Below are positions 36,885-47,821 of a stretch of 64,000 nt of DNA, in pieces. How positions within the stretch are numbered: position 1 is the first letter of the stretch; every line of letters begins with the position of its first letter. The stretch is from NCBI GenBank assembly GCA_029204225.1, contig CM055106.1, positions 23,024,801-23,088,800 on the forward strand. The letters run 5' to 3'. Below the pieces are notes generated by a model, which saw nothing but the letters and a program-made list of their open reading frames with translations, was not told the DNA's origin and searched no databases. This DNA comes from Diphasiastrum complanatum. Lineage: Eukaryota > Streptophyta > Lycopodiopsida > Lycopodiales > Lycopodiaceae. A program made the translations under genes and the position numbers.

Positions 36885-37247
36885 GTTGTATGAAACAAAA
36901 CCCTTCCGAGTCTTGGTGGAGTTGCTAGAGCTTTGAGGGTTCTCAACAGAGTGACAAATAGCACACCTCATGAGCTGAGTAGCCTGCACATCTACCTTGG
37001 CATCAGACTCATTCAACACAAAAAATGCCCTTGCCTCTGCCACTCTATGGTATGGAAGCCAGAAACCCTGGTTAGCCACGAGTAGGCTCAATCGCTGCCT
37101 CCACAGTCCTTCTTCAACAATCCGGTCCTCTTCTACTGTGTCAAGGTTCTGCAAGACTTCCTCGCTGGTCACGGCTGTTTCCTGTCCATCAATGTCCTCA
37201 TTAAACTGAGCAGTCTCACAAAAATCGTAATCTTCCAACAAATCCAT
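36885..37247 (-). pseudogene. Second hAT transposase, N-terminal exon with half a BED finger
   Basis: Starts MDLLEDYDFCETAQF, with an acidic N-terminus, then NQGFWLPYHRVAEARAFF, QLMRCAICHS (Cys pair of a BED finger) and STKTRKGFVSYN. The finger's His pair lies 2.3 kb away at ~34540 beyond copia C. This hAT is unrelated in detail to the one at 4847-15365. Confidence 0.75.
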
Positions 37248-37689
37248 TATGCCTAACTTCTAAACAGATGCAGACAGCAAATAGTAGACTCACGAGACAC
37301 AAAACACAAAAACAAGCAACAAGTAACAAAAACCTCAGTTCAAAGCAAATTTAAGAACGAAATTTCTCATACCTCACTCTGGTTCAGAGTTCAGAGTTGT
37401 TGAAGCGTTGAAGCGGCCATTCAAAGTAGATTTCGTTGTGATTGTGATTCTTCAATACGATGTACTGAAGGGCACAGCTATCCGTAGACAATAGACACCG
37501 CCAACTGTAGAAGGAGCGCAGCTATCCATAGAGCGCAACTATCCATAGCCACCGCCTTCTTGCTCATACCCGGGTCCAGATAATGTTCCAAACGTAACCG
37601 GGAGGTAGGTTTTTGCGTCCAATTTTTTTACTCTGATACTAGTAGGGTAGGGTCTTTGATAATCGGGTGCATACCCGGACCCGGGTCAA
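37248..37689. other. 5' flank of the second hAT gene
   Basis: No ORF. Contains short repeats (cagctatccatag-type, 37478-37550) and cccgggt words (37568-37690) that could belong to hAT ends, but no TIR/TSD pair could be shown. Confidence 0.35.
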
Positions 37690-37755
37690 CCCCCCATACC
37701 AGACAAACACTGGTTAAGACCCTTCGTAACTGACTAACATGAAAGATTGGAAAGG
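37690..37755 (-). pseudogene. Tail fragment of an older gypsy element
   Basis: ggttaagacccttcgtaactgac matches the integrase/chromodomain junction of the gypsy at 38463-38510. It continues, beyond a copia LTR, at 42940-44830. The final aaagg is the left flank of that LTR. Confidence 0.55.
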
Positions 37756-37885
37756 TGTTAGAAATTAATGTTTATTTGTACCCCTAATGTTTGATTGGCC
37801 ATGCCTACGTGCTATTATAGGGGCCAAATCTACATTTAGTATATCTTGAAGTCAAGTCAATTAGACATGTTTGTAGGAGGGTGCA

Positions 37886-38242
37886 TGTAATAGATCCTAA
37901 CACCACAGTAGGGCAAACACTAACTGATCCACCCAACCTTGTCTACTCCCTGATATAGAGTAAGCCCCTCCTAGCCCAGTGTGAGGACTGGCAGCATTTA
38001 AGTGCCAAGAGTCGGCCACGTGACACTGACGTGGCCGACTGCACATTGGGACCCAACTGGGGGCCCTGTCCTGCTGACAGGGTCCCTAGACTGTGTCAGG
38101 CCCGCCATGTCTATGGACCGTGCTGGGGCACACTACTCACACTGTCTTCCCTATTGGTCGTGTACGCTGGACACGACCCTGACTGTTGTATCTGACCTAT
38201 CTGTGTTCTCTAGGGTTCGGCACCGGTTACGAGCTCGTAACA
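37886..38242 (-). repeat. 3' LTR of the chromovirus
   Basis: 357 bp, tgtaatagatcc...gctcgtaaca, followed by ctccctccccctt (minus-strand polypurine tract). Contains the imperfect palindrome ggccacgtgacactgacgtg. Confidence 0.9.
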
Positions 38243-38758
38243 CTCCCTCCCCCTTAAGAACCGTCTTGGTCCTCTAAGACAAAGTCTGGAAAAATCTTGC
38301 GAAGGACGCTGCCTCTTTCCCAAGTGGCATTTTACCAGATATTCTCGATATAGAGTATGACGAGTCTGCGTCTCTCTACTATCAAGAATCTCCTCTGGTT
38401 CATGTGGAGGTTGTTGAGAATCCAATGGGAGAACTAGAACACTGTCCCCTACCAGATTTTCTGATCTGGTTAAGGCTTTTCGTAACTGACTTACATGAAA
38501 GACTGGAAAAACCTTACTATTGTGTGGGAGTTCTAGTTCATAGGTGACCTCGCCTAGTCTCCTACTAATGGTAAAGGGACCACAATACCTAGGAGACAAC
38601 TTAGCACACACTCCTGATTTGAGGGTTTTAGAGTCAACTGGGACTCTCAAGTAGACTTTTTCACCAGCGGAGAACTGCACATCCCGTCTGTGTGGATCTG
38701 CATAATGCTTGGCTCGATCCTGGGACTGCCTAATGCTACGCTTAGCATGTTCTATCAT
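38210..38758 (-). pseudogene. Gypsy integrase C-terminus and chromodomain
   Basis: IEHAKRSIRQSQDRAKHYAD, GEKVYLRVPVDSKTLKSG, LSPRYCGPFTISRRLGEV, FPVFHVSQLRKAL, then the chromodomain EEILDSRETQTRHTLYREYLVKC. After this the frame departs from the family (the WKG...ATWE end is frameshifted) and runs into the LTR. Separated from 38771-39553 by an in-frame stop at about 38768. Confidence 0.85.
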
Positions 38759-38770
38759 CTGGTTTAGGTC

Positions 38771-39553
38771 CTATAAAAAGTTTCTGGCTGCTTTAACTTT
38801 TTCTTGTTTAAACCCTACAGCTGTGGGTGAGCGTGGCTGAAAACCGTACATCAGCATAAATGGGCTGTATCCCGTAGCTGAATGTTTGGTACTGTTGTAA
38901 GCAAACTCTAATATCGAGAGATACTCCTCCCAATTAGTCTGCTTCTTGCTGACGTATGCAGGAAGCATATCCTCCAGCACCTGATTTACCCTCTCTGTTT
39001 GACCGTCCGTCTGTGGATGGTCGATGGTACTCATATTAAGTTTAGTATGGAGATGATGGAATACTGCCCTCCAAAAATTTCCATTAAACTTACTGTTCCG
39101 GTCGTTGACTATGCCGGAAGGTAGACCGTATAATTTAAATAGCCCGTCTACAAACAACCTTGCTAACTCTGGAGCTCTGACGGTTGTTTTGGTCGGAATA
39201 AAATGAGCCATTTTGGTCAGACTGTCAACTGTGACCCATATAGCATCATCCTTTTGGGTTTTAGGCAAGCCTACTATAAAATCCATGGAGATACTCTCCC
39301 ATTTACCAGCTGGTATTTCTAAGGGCTGCAACAACCCTCCTGCCTTTAAATGCTCTGATTTGTTTACTTGACATTTCTGGCAACTGGTTACATACTGTTG
39401 GACGTCCTTTTTCATACTGGGCCAGAAAAATTGCCTACGAAGAAGCTCATAGGTCTTTTGTATGCCTGGGTGTCCCGCACTAGGATTGTCATGACATTCA
39501 TATAGGACCTGCTGCCCTGAATTGGGGACACATGCTCTATCTCTATAGAGCAA
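38771..39553 (-). CDS. Gypsy integrase (zinc and catalytic core)
   Basis: 260-codon open frame. HHCC zinc region HDNPSAGHPGIQKTYELL with CQKCQVNKSEH; catalytic core with SMDFIVGLPK (first Asp), GIVNDRNSKF (second Asp, usually SDRDSKF, here altered around it) and DHPQTDGQTERVNQVLED (Glu); then EFAYNSTKHSATGYSPFMLMYG. Length and motifs are close to intact, although flanking breaks remove it from a full polyprotein. Confidence 0.88.
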   Translation of the reverse strand: MLYRDRACVPNSGQQVLYECHDNPSAGHPGIQKTYELLRRQFFWPSMKKDVQQYVTSCQKCQVNKSEHLKAGGLLQPLEIPAGKWESISMDFIVGLPKTQKDDAIWVTVDSLTKMAHFIPTKTTVRAPELARLFVDGLFKLYGLPSGIVNDRNSKFNGNFWRAVFHHLHTKLNMSTIDHPQTDGQTERVNQVLEDMLPAYVSKKQTNWEEYLSILEFAYNSTKHSATGYSPFMLMYGFQPRSPTAVGFKQEKVKAARNFL

Positions 39554-39608
39554 GTACTCATCCTGAACGGAATACTGTTTTTATTTGAATCCTTGAGTCA
39601 ACTGACCC

Positions 39609-40065
39609 TCAACCCCTGGGTTTGCTTGGGTAATACAGGCTCAGAATCCTCAACGTCATCTGACTTATACTCGGACTCACCATCATCCTCAACGGAAGTT
39701 GCCGTATTCTTGGATGAACTGGCACCAGCCCCGGGAACTGGTTCTGGAGTCTGTAACTGTCTGCTCTGGACTGAGTTCCAGATAGTAGAGAAGAATTCAT
39801 CATGCTAGCACTTCCCTCTCGAGGACTCGAGTAACTCATTACGAATCTGAGTAAAACTCAGCTCGTTTATCATAGGCATTCTGCTAAGGGCATCTGCTAC
39901 TGTATTGAATTTCCCCCGTCTATATCTAATAGACATATCAAACTCTTGCATCAACTCTGCCCAACGAGCTTTCCGACCTCTGAGCTCAGGTTGATTGCAA
40001 AGGTATCTGAGACTTTTCTGGTGTAGTGCGGCTACTTCTTGAAATACAACGAGCACATCAAAGTG
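39609..40065 (-). pseudogene. Gypsy RNase H C-terminal half and spacer
   Basis: SLRYLCNQPELRGRKARWAE, FDMSIRYRRGKFNTVADALS (final RNase H Asp), then a spacer of ~90 residues before integrase. It is separated from its N-terminal half by foreign DNA at ~40066-40346. Confidence 0.85.
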
Positions 40066-40346
40066 TCTCTCTCCTACTCAGAGAATCAATCTTTGATTAT
40101 TTTCGAAGCAAAGAGTACTTCTACTTCTGCAAAACAAAAATCAATAATTTGTCTCTCCTTTTCTTTATTCTATTCTGCACACAAGCAAAATCACTTCTAT
40201 TTCTAGAAACATAAACAAGAACTATAAATCAGAGATCTCATCTCTGTTTATTAACAAAACCAGAAATACTTTTGCATTTTGAAAATTTCTCAGAAAATTA
40301 ACATGCTACCAAAACTTTCCTATGAATCAAACTGCATGCTAGGATC
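40066..40346. other. ~280-bp insertion within gypsy RNase H
   Basis: Interrupts the RNase H reading between ALKTWRHYLYGA and the partner strand before SLRYL. No coding capacity, not recognised. It may be a solo LTR or small element, but I could not see clear ends or a TSD. Confidence 0.5.
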
Positions 40347-42250
40347 AACAGGGCTCAAAGTTGGCACCATACAAATAATGCCTCCAAGTCTTAAGGGCAT
40401 GGACTATAGAAAAGAGTTCCTATTTGTAGGAACTGTACGTAGTCTGAGCTGGCTCGAGTTTTTTACTCTCGAACGCAACTGGTCGTCCACCCTGAGTTAG
40501 TACAGCACCGACTGCAAAGTCGCTAGCATCTGTTTCGACCACAAATGGCTGATTGGGGTCGACGACTTTTAAAACTGGTGCTGTAGCTAAGGCTATTTTG
40601 AGAGCATCAAAGCTCTCCTGTTGTGGGGACTCCCAAATGAACTCCTTTCCCTTCCCCTTAAGAAGATTTGTCATGGGAACTGCTATCTGAGCATATTCCT
40701 TGAAAATCGTCTGTAATATCCGGCCAAACCAAGAAAGATCTGAAGTTCTAAAATATTCTGAGGTCTTAGCCAACTGAGTATGGCTTTAACCTTATTTGGG
40801 TCCATTTTAATCCCATCTGACGAGATAATGTGACCCAAATATGCTACTTCTTCTACGAAGAATTCACACTTGGATTGTTTAGCATAAAGCTTATGCTTTC
40901 TGAGCAGTCGAAACACCTTTCTGAGGTGTTTTAGATGCTCCTTCCTCGTTTTGCTGTAAACGAGGATGTCATCTAAAAATACGACTACAAATTTACCCAA
41001 GTATGATCTGAGGACACTGTTCATCAAGGTCATAAAGTTAGCTGGAGCATTTGTGAGCCCAAATGGCATCACCGTAAACTCATAATGACCGTGACGAGTC
41101 CTAAAAGCTGTTTTTGGGACATCTTCCGATTTTATACGGACTTGATGATATCCCGATCTGAGGTCTATTTTACTGAAAAACTTAGCCCCGTCGAGTTGAT
41201 CAAACAACTCGTCTGCCCGAGGCATAGGATATTTATTCTTAATTGTGACTTTATTGAGGGCTCTGTAATCTACGCAAAGACGCATAGACCCCTCTTTCTT
41301 TTTCACCAAAAGGACTGGTGAGGCCCATGGTGAACTACTGGTCTGAATTTGGCCTTTCCCAAGATAAGTTGTTAACTGCCTAGTTATTTCTTCATCCTTT
41401 GTTCGGCTGACCCGATACGGAGGTTCAGAAGCAGGTGCTGTACTTGGTAGGTTTATTACATGATCTACCTCTCTGCTAGGTGGCAAACCATGTGGCAAAT
41501 CTTCAGGAAAAACATCTTTAAATTTAGACAATAAAGTTTCTAATTTACTGATTTTCTGCTGTATAGAACTAGAAATAGATACTTCAGGAATAAACTGAAA
41601 GTCACATAAGAATACCTGATGGTCATCGTCTCCGATTAGCTGATAGAGCTCTGAACTGCAGACCATAGGACTGTTGGGAACATCATGCTCCCCATGCAAC
41701 TGGATCTCTCGGCCTTTATGCTGAAAGCTGAGGGTGTTCTCCTGATAGTTTCTGTGGAGGGAAGGTCCTAAACTGTAGAGCCAATCTCTCCCGAGAACAA
41801 TGTCTATACGATCCAGGTGCATTATTTGAAAGTTTATTTCATCTTGGTACCCCTGAATACCAAGATTTAGGTTACTTACCATAGTTTTCCAGATTTTCTC
41901 ATCTTCACCCTTAGCTAATGAAACTATGTACCTATGCTGACTAGGTACTTCTGGAAGTTTAACTTTTTTAACCAGGGTGTAGTTGATGAAATTATGGGTT
42001 GCCCCATCATCAACCATAACTCTTTCCCATGCATACATACTAGGTCATGCGGCCTAAAGCTGAAGGGTCTCGCTAGCATTGCAGAGGTTAGCTGGCAAGA
42101 GTGTCCATGATCTTCATGATACACTTTGATCTCGGAAGCTGCCGAGTCACTGGGGAAACTTTTTATCTTTTTTAGTGAAAGGCCCCTTGGGACACTGTCT
42201 AACTGTGTGTCCCTTGCCCATACACACAAAGCACAAACGTTCATGCAACT
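40347..42250 (-). pseudogene. Gypsy Gag knuckle, protease, reverse transcriptase, start of RNase H
   Basis: From the right: RLCFVCMGKGHTVRQCP (CCHC knuckle, ~42190-42240), a protease with DDGATHNFI at ~42010, and [16 protein letters not shown] follows: [79 protein letters not shown], the catalytic [10 protein letters not shown] intact, and [17 protein letters not shown]. Then the start of RNase H, VVETDASDFAVGAVLTQ. One 451-codon frame covers 40683-42038, and a frame change lies near 40700. RT itself looks undamaged. Confidence 0.9.
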
Positions 42251-42490
42251 GCCAAGTGTCGGCCACGTGACACTGACGTGGCCGACTGCACGTCGGGACC
42301 CAACTGGGGGCCCTGTCCTGCTGACAAGGTCCCTAGACTGTGTTAGGCCCACCATGTCTATGGACCGTGCTGGGGCACACTACTCACATTGTCTTGCCCT
42401 TTTGGTCGTGTACGCTGGACACGACCCTGACTGTGGTATCTGACCTATCTGTGTTCTCTAGGGTTCGGCACTGGTTACGAGCTCGTAACA
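42250..42490 (-). repeat. Truncated 5' LTR of the chromovirus
   Basis: 241 bp matching 38002-38242 with a few substitutions. The inner end and PBS are deleted, joining LTR directly to gag coding DNA. Confidence 0.88.
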
Positions 42491-42796
42491 GTGCACTAGT
42501 AATAATATAGAGTTTTGTTTTTACACTTAGAAATTCATTATGGGTCTTCACCTAAAATATAGTATAACTTTAGCAATTAGCTTTTTGGCTTTTAATCTTT
42601 TGCTTTTAGCTTTTGACATACACTAGAGAAACTATATAAGAGAGGCTGGTACCCCACCTCATGTAATTCCATTGTATAGAGCTTTGCTCATTCCTCTATA
42701 ATCTGAGTTCTCTTTAGTCTTTATGCTGATCTTGATTTGCGAGTGCTAATATGATTAGTTGACTCCTATCTAGAATTTGTGGATCAAATTTTGACA

Positions 42797-42808
42797 TGGT
42801 ATCAGAGC
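42797..42808 (+). promoter_or_regulatory. Primer-binding site (initiator-Met tRNA) of copia E
   Basis: tggtatcagagc directly after the LTR terminus ttgaca. Confidence 0.9.
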
Positions 42809-42939
42809 AGGCTTTGTGACCTTGGAGCTATCAAGATCCAAAGTCAAAGAGAGAGACTGTTTGCAGGTGTACAGTTAAAGCATTGGGGTTGTGCATGAGA
42901 TAGCATACAGCTATAGAGAAAGAGTGAATTTTTCCAAAA

Positions 42940-44830
42940 GGCATTACCTAAATTCATAATGGTCTTGATATGTCCTAACGGATGTTTTAGGAACGTCGTC
43001 CGATCTAATTCAGATTTGATGATACCCTGATCGTAAATATCTTTTATTAAAATATTTTGCGCCTCCAAGTTGATCAAACCACGAGGCATAGGATATTTAT
43101 TCTTAACGGTTTCTTTATTGAAGGCCCGATAGTCTATGCACCAACGCATAGTACCATCTTTTCTTAACTTATAAGACTAGCAAGGCCCATGGAGAGTCAC
43201 TAGGCTGAATCTGTCCCTTTCCAAGGTATTCTAGCATCTGTCCCTTTCCAAGGTATTCTAGGATCTGTCTAGAAATTTCTTCGTTTTTCTTAAAGCTTAA
43301 TCTATAAGGTGGCTTAGAAATGGGTGCAGTACCAGGGATTAGGTCTATGGCATGATCTGCTTCCCTACTAGGTGGAAGGCCATCAAATAAATCCTCCAGA
43401 AAAACATCTTCAAACTCATCCATTAACTGTATTAGAGTATCCATAAACTGAGAATTAGTTCACATAAGCAATCATCTAGAATAAAATGCAAATCACAAAG
43501 ATGTACTTGGCAACTGTCGTCCTCAAGTAGTCGTCTAACTCCAAGACAGCTTTGCCCGCTCAAAAGAGATAGTATTTGTCTGATAACTTCCATGTAGGGT
43601 TGGCCCTAGACTATAGAGCCAATCACGACCAAGAATGAGGTCTACTCTGTCCAAGTTCATGATTTGAAAATTTAAGCGACCCTGATAACCCTAGATATCT
43701 ATCTCAAGGTTATTGATCATAGTTTCTCATACTTGCTTATCCTGTCCCTTATCTAGAGAGACGATATACTTATGTTGACTAGGACTTTCTAGAAGCTTTA
43801 ATTTCTTGATGAGGGAATAATCAATAAAGCCCCATCATCAACCATCACTTTGACGTTTTCATTGCCAATTTTTCCCGCATGTGAACTAGATCATGAGGTC
43901 CAAAACTAGGGGTCTCCTAAAGCATGGCCGAGGATAACTGGCAACTATGGAACTTCTACTTCAACAACTAAAGATGATCTATACCAAATGAATCTGTTGG
44001 GCACTAGATTTGCCCAAACCCATGAATTTTCATAGTCCCTTTGGGCACTTTATGCCCTGTTCCAATGAAAACAAAACAAAAATTTTCTTTCTGTGCCTTG
44101 CATAGTCCTCTAGCGTCAGTGGGTCTATCATTGAGGGTGGACTTTTTATTTTTTGACTTACTATTTAATCTGTTAAACATTTTTCTCTTCTTCTTACTAA
44201 TAAATTTTGACTCATTTGGCGTGGCGTCAGATTAGTTTTCCTACACCCAACCGAATCATCATAAATCCAAGCAAATTTTATGGCTCCTTTGAGTGTTTTG
44301 GGAGAGCTATGCTAAACTTCTACCTTGAACTCATCTCGGAAGCCACGAATAAAGCCACATAATTCATGATAATCATCAATATCCTTTAATTTAAGCACAG
44401 CTTCCCTATAATTGGAGATATATTGCAGAAGTGTGCCCATCATTACCAAGTCTTCTCAGGCCCCCTAGGCACACACTCAAGTTCTTTTTTTGGAATGAAC
44501 TCCTTTAAAAAAGCTTCCTCAAAATCCTTCCAGATCTTGGGGGTCTATCCAATTGCCTGAAAGTGTAGGTCATCAGACCGAAGGGAAGGTTAGCCTCTAT
44601 GACTCTCAGCTCATTAGGAGCATTCTTTCGAGTGTGAATATCCCTCCCCTTACTAAGGAAGCTTTGAAGGATGTCAATATCCGGATCTTTTTGCTCTCCA
44701 TTAAAATTGGGGAGTCTTAGGTCTTTAAACAAGGCCAGTCTCATTTAGAGGTGACTCATCTACTAGGTCCATTGACTCAGGTTGCGACGGAGGATGCCTA
44801 GCCTCCACTCTAGCCTCGACATTAGGTTGA
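42940..44830 (-). pseudogene. Older gypsy relic: Gag, protease, start of RT
   Basis: Minus order: Gag with LPNFNGEQKDPDIDI (44690-44710) and KEFIPKKELECVPRG, a protease region with GYQGRLNFQIMNLDRVD and [12 protein letters not shown] (43600-43760), RT start with [39 protein letters not shown] and [19 protein letters not shown]. Many frameshifts. A 30-bp unit is doubled at 43203-43262, repeating EYLGKGQ. It resembles the chromovirus at 37886-42490 but is older, and its tail lies at 37690-37755. Confidence 0.82.
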
Positions 44831-44892
44831 CTCTGGTTAGCAACCATAGACAGTATCATACTAAGATGGCAAAACATCCACCACACACAACT

Positions 44893-45222
44893 TCAAAATT
44901 GACAATGCCTTCCTATTCTTTCTACTTTGAAGAACATTAGAAATGGAAAAGTAGGAGTAGAAGGAACAGCATCTGAAATAGATGCATCCTGAATATTAGA
45001 GGTTGTGGCAGGTAATCCATCTTCAATAACATTCCATAGTACCAATTTAAGAACTATTTGAACTTTTATTTTCGAAATTGGATAGCTAGGTCTATCAAGC
45101 TTTTCACTCTTAAATAACAAACGAGTAACTCCAAAACTCTCTCCCATTGTATTGAAGGATAATTTACTAGAAAAAGTTAGAAATAATTGGATGGCAAACA
45201 TATATTGCCAAGGACTTTGCAT
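44893..45222 (-). pseudogene. Possible copia Gag N-terminal fragment
   Basis: The 109-residue frame contains KLDRPSYPISKIKVQIVLK and LWNVIEDG, which recall the copia Gag start (KL.GSNYPIWKIKMQ...LW.VI.DG). The rest is not recognisable, so the call is tentative. Confidence 0.4.
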
Positions 45223-45690
45223 GGCCTATTAAAAATAAGACCACATGTACTATAAGCTCTCCCACAACAAAATTATAGATCAAAAAATCAGAATTTCATA
45301 ACTTGGAAGCCAAGATTGATATTCGGTACTCAACTCTCTATGATAAAATGATGATCAAAGATCTGATCTAGGACAAAAAACAACAAAAGTATCTGCATTG
45401 CTGATTTTTCAATACATGCAACAAAGAAATGAAAAAATCTTTCTTAATGATCTGCTAATCATAAGTAAATGATATTTCCTATGTTCAAAAGAAAGGACAT
45501 GAAGGAAAACATGCACAATCGTGATTTTTCATATCTGTCCTAACTAATTAAGAATAGAAAAACACAATCAATTAATGATGAAGTGTCTGCAAAACATCAT
45601 AAAAGAGAACTTTCTTAGGATTATTTGACGTGGACAACAAAGAACTCATGCATAAAGTATCTCCCACTTTATCAGTGTAAAATGGAGTTG

Positions 45691-45865
45691 GGACCCCAAC
45701 CAAGTGTGGCTTGAGGGGGGGTGTTGGAATATCAATCCACACTCTAGAAAGAACTATCAAACAGGGCGGATAGCTCAGTGGTAGAGCATCCCATCCGGTA
45801 TGAGGGAGGTCCTGGGTTCGAATCCTAGTCTGTCCATCCATATTATAATTTATGGATTTCTAACA
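45691..45865 (+). mobile_element. TRIM with a tRNA-like LTR, copy 2
   Basis: 31 bp of the internal 3' end (ggaccccaacc...ttgagggggg) followed by a full 144-bp LTR (45722-45865, tgttggaatatc...tttctaaca). It is opposite in orientation to copy 1 in the same intron. The 5' half is absent. It directly abuts the truncated copia LTR at 45866. Confidence 0.85.
45765..45835 (+). tRNA. tRNA-like sequence inside TRIM copy 2 LTR
   Basis: Same 71-nt unit as 31571-31641, differing by one base in the would-be anticodon loop (catccggta versus catccagta). The A box TAGCTCAGTGG and B box GGTTCGAATCC are unchanged. The anticodon stem is defective, so a functional tRNA is unlikely. Confidence 0.55.
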
Positions 45866-46258
45866 AGAAATTGATCCACAAATTCTAGGTAGGAGTTAAC
45901 TAATCATTAGCACTCACAAATCAAGTTCATCATAGAGATTAAAGAGAACTTCAATTATAGAGGAATGAGCAAAGCTCTATACAAGGGAATGACACGGCGT
46001 GGGGCACCAGCCTCTCTTATATAGTTTCTCTAGTGTATGTCAAAAGCTAAAAGCAAAAAGCAAAGGTTGTGTGCGAAGACCCATAATGAATTTCTAAGTG
46101 TAAAAACAAAACTCTATACTACTACTAGTGCACCCTCCTACAAACATGTCTAATTGACTTGACTTTAGGATTTACTAAATATAGATTTGGCCCCTATAAT
46201 AGCATGCAGGCATGGCTAATCAAGCATTAAAGGTACAAATAAACAATAATTTCTAACA
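45866..46258 (-). repeat. Copia LTR (family E), minus-strand copy
   Basis: 393 bp matching the split LTR 37756-42796 in reverse, ending ttctaaca and followed by ctcccccttaatg (polypurine tract). Its inner end is cut where the TRIM joins. Confidence 0.85.
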
Positions 46259-47130
46259 CTCCCCCTTAATGTTTAGTTTGTTATCTATTACTCCTAGAAG
46301 TTCTCTAAACTCCTAAAACTTTTCTTTGCCAAGTCCTTTGGTAAAGATATCTGCAACTTGCTCTTTTGTAGGGCAATAGACAAGCTCCAATTCCCCTGAA
46401 AGTAGATGGATCCTTGCCGTCAAGATCCAAAGTACGAAATTTTGTAGTAAGTCCTTCAGCAAAATTACCATCCTGCTTCTTCAATTTTTTGATTAATCTG
46501 ATTCATTTTGTTCCTGGTTTTACTTCCTGGTCATTGAAATCGTCCCTGTTGATAAGATTTTGCCATCTGGATTCTTCTTGTAGCAATATTGCATTAACTC
46601 ATCGAAAGAAGGCCTCATCTGCTATAAAGATGACATCATCAAAAAGATCTGATAAGCCAAAGGTTTTAATTAAGCCTGATTGATACCAACATTGAATCTG
46701 GAACACTTTCTCCAACTGCGATAAGTTGCCCTCGTAAATCTTTTACCCAAGTAAAGTAGTTTGTTATTGATTCACCTGTACCCATCTTCAACGTATGTAG
46801 CTTATTAGTTAAGAACAAAATTCAAGATTGATTCATAGTCTCGTATAAATTCTTCATAATGTCCCAAGCCTCCTTGGGTCCAACAGCATCTCTGATGTGA
46901 GGTATAATCATATCTTTAATAAACAAGTTGATGATATGATGTGCTTTTCTCCTCTGCCTCTGGTACTCTCACAACTCCGTGTCTATAGGAGGTATCTCAA
47001 CACCTGTGATGATATCCCAATATTCTCAATCCTGGAGAATATTTTGCATCTTGAACTTCCATATGTTGTAGTTTGTACCATCTAGCTTGCTAGACTCCGG
47101 CAACATTGCATCATTCAACCCTACCATGAT
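46259..47130 (-). pseudogene. Copia E internal remnant: RNase H tail joined to Gag
   Basis: Next to the LTR, LVYCPTKEQVADIFTKGLGKEKF (pol C-terminus, 46270-46400). Then, after a large deletion, Gag: LDGTNYNIWKFKMQNIL, KAHHIINLFIKDMI, AWDIMKNLYETMNQS, NKLHTLKMGTGESI with stops. A PBS-like gataccgatct near 47128 suggests the 5' end, but no 5' LTR follows. Confidence 0.8.
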
Positions 47131-47821
47131 ACCGATCTCTAACAAACAGGTTTAGTAGGCAACGAACAACCAACAGACAGTCAGCAAGTCTATAGACAGT
47201 AATCCAACAAACAGATTCGTGATCAAGCCAGCAAACTGTTGGCAGCAGTAGTGAACAAGTCTGTACGTCTGATCAATAAGTAGACAACTAGCAAACAACC
47301 CCTTCAATCAACAAAACAGAGAATCAGATTTGTCGGATATCAGATCTGGTTTACGTCTTCAGTGATCTAGTTCCAACGACCCAATTCTCAGGTCAGAAAA
47401 CTACCCTGCAGGCAGCGAAGAGGTCCACCTAGAAGACCCACATTGTCCTCCTAACAACGTCGACTCCACATGCAGCTTCAGCTCTAGAAGTTTTTAATTT
47501 ACTTTGGATTGTTGAATGGCCAGGATCACCTTTGTTCCTGGGCTATTTTGAGATGTGATGTTTGTTCTGTACAATCTATTTACTTTAATGTGCAGCTAGT
47601 GTATATATTAGTCCGCCACGGCTTTTCAGTAAAGATGACTATATATGTCTATACTAAAAGCATCTGCAAGCTAGGAATTATAGATTAGGTTCTTCCTGAC
47701 AGGTTTTGTATCAAAAGTTTCTTCTGCCTGGTAAGTTCTGGATGCTGATAGGTCCACAGGAAAAAAGTTTTCCTGTACTAAATCCTTGGATATTGCTGTT
47801 GACTCTGGGACTCTATTTCAG

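Larger units (their letters stand above)
37886..42490 (-). mobile_element. Ty3/gypsy chromovirus, nearly complete pol
   Basis: TSD gtgca at 37881-37885 and 42491-42495. The full 3' LTR is on the left (37886-38242), and a truncated 5' LTR on the right (42250-42490) has lost its inner ~115 bp together with PBS and most of gag. Order on minus: CCHC knuckle, protease, RT, RNase H, integrase, chromodomain. It is inserted in a copia LTR. Confidence 0.92.
37756..42796 (+). mobile_element. Copia LTR (family E), split by a gypsy element
   Basis: LTR halves 37756-37885 and 42491-42796 join at the duplicated gtgca to one ~431-bp LTR, tgttagaaatta...ttttgaca. An initiator-Met PBS (TGGTATCAGAGC) follows at 42797-42808, with about 130 bp of leader. 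The rest of the element is missing. A second family member lies in opposite orientation at 45866-47130. Confidence 0.85.
25857..47821 (+). other. 21,965-bp intron of the TMEM230-like gene
   Basis: Donor gtaatt at 25857 and acceptor ctctatttcag ending at 47821, phase 1. It contains at least eight recognisable retroelement or hAT insertions in both orientations, and about 1.4 kb at the 5' end (25857-27300) and ~0.7 kb at the 3' end with no recognisable element. The intron is inferred from two exons that join to a complete family member. No competing exon copy was seen. Confidence 0.85.

Noticed and set aside
43203-43262. CRISPR-like short repeat
   Set aside because: Simple 30-bp tandem duplication in a gypsy coding relic, with no spacers.
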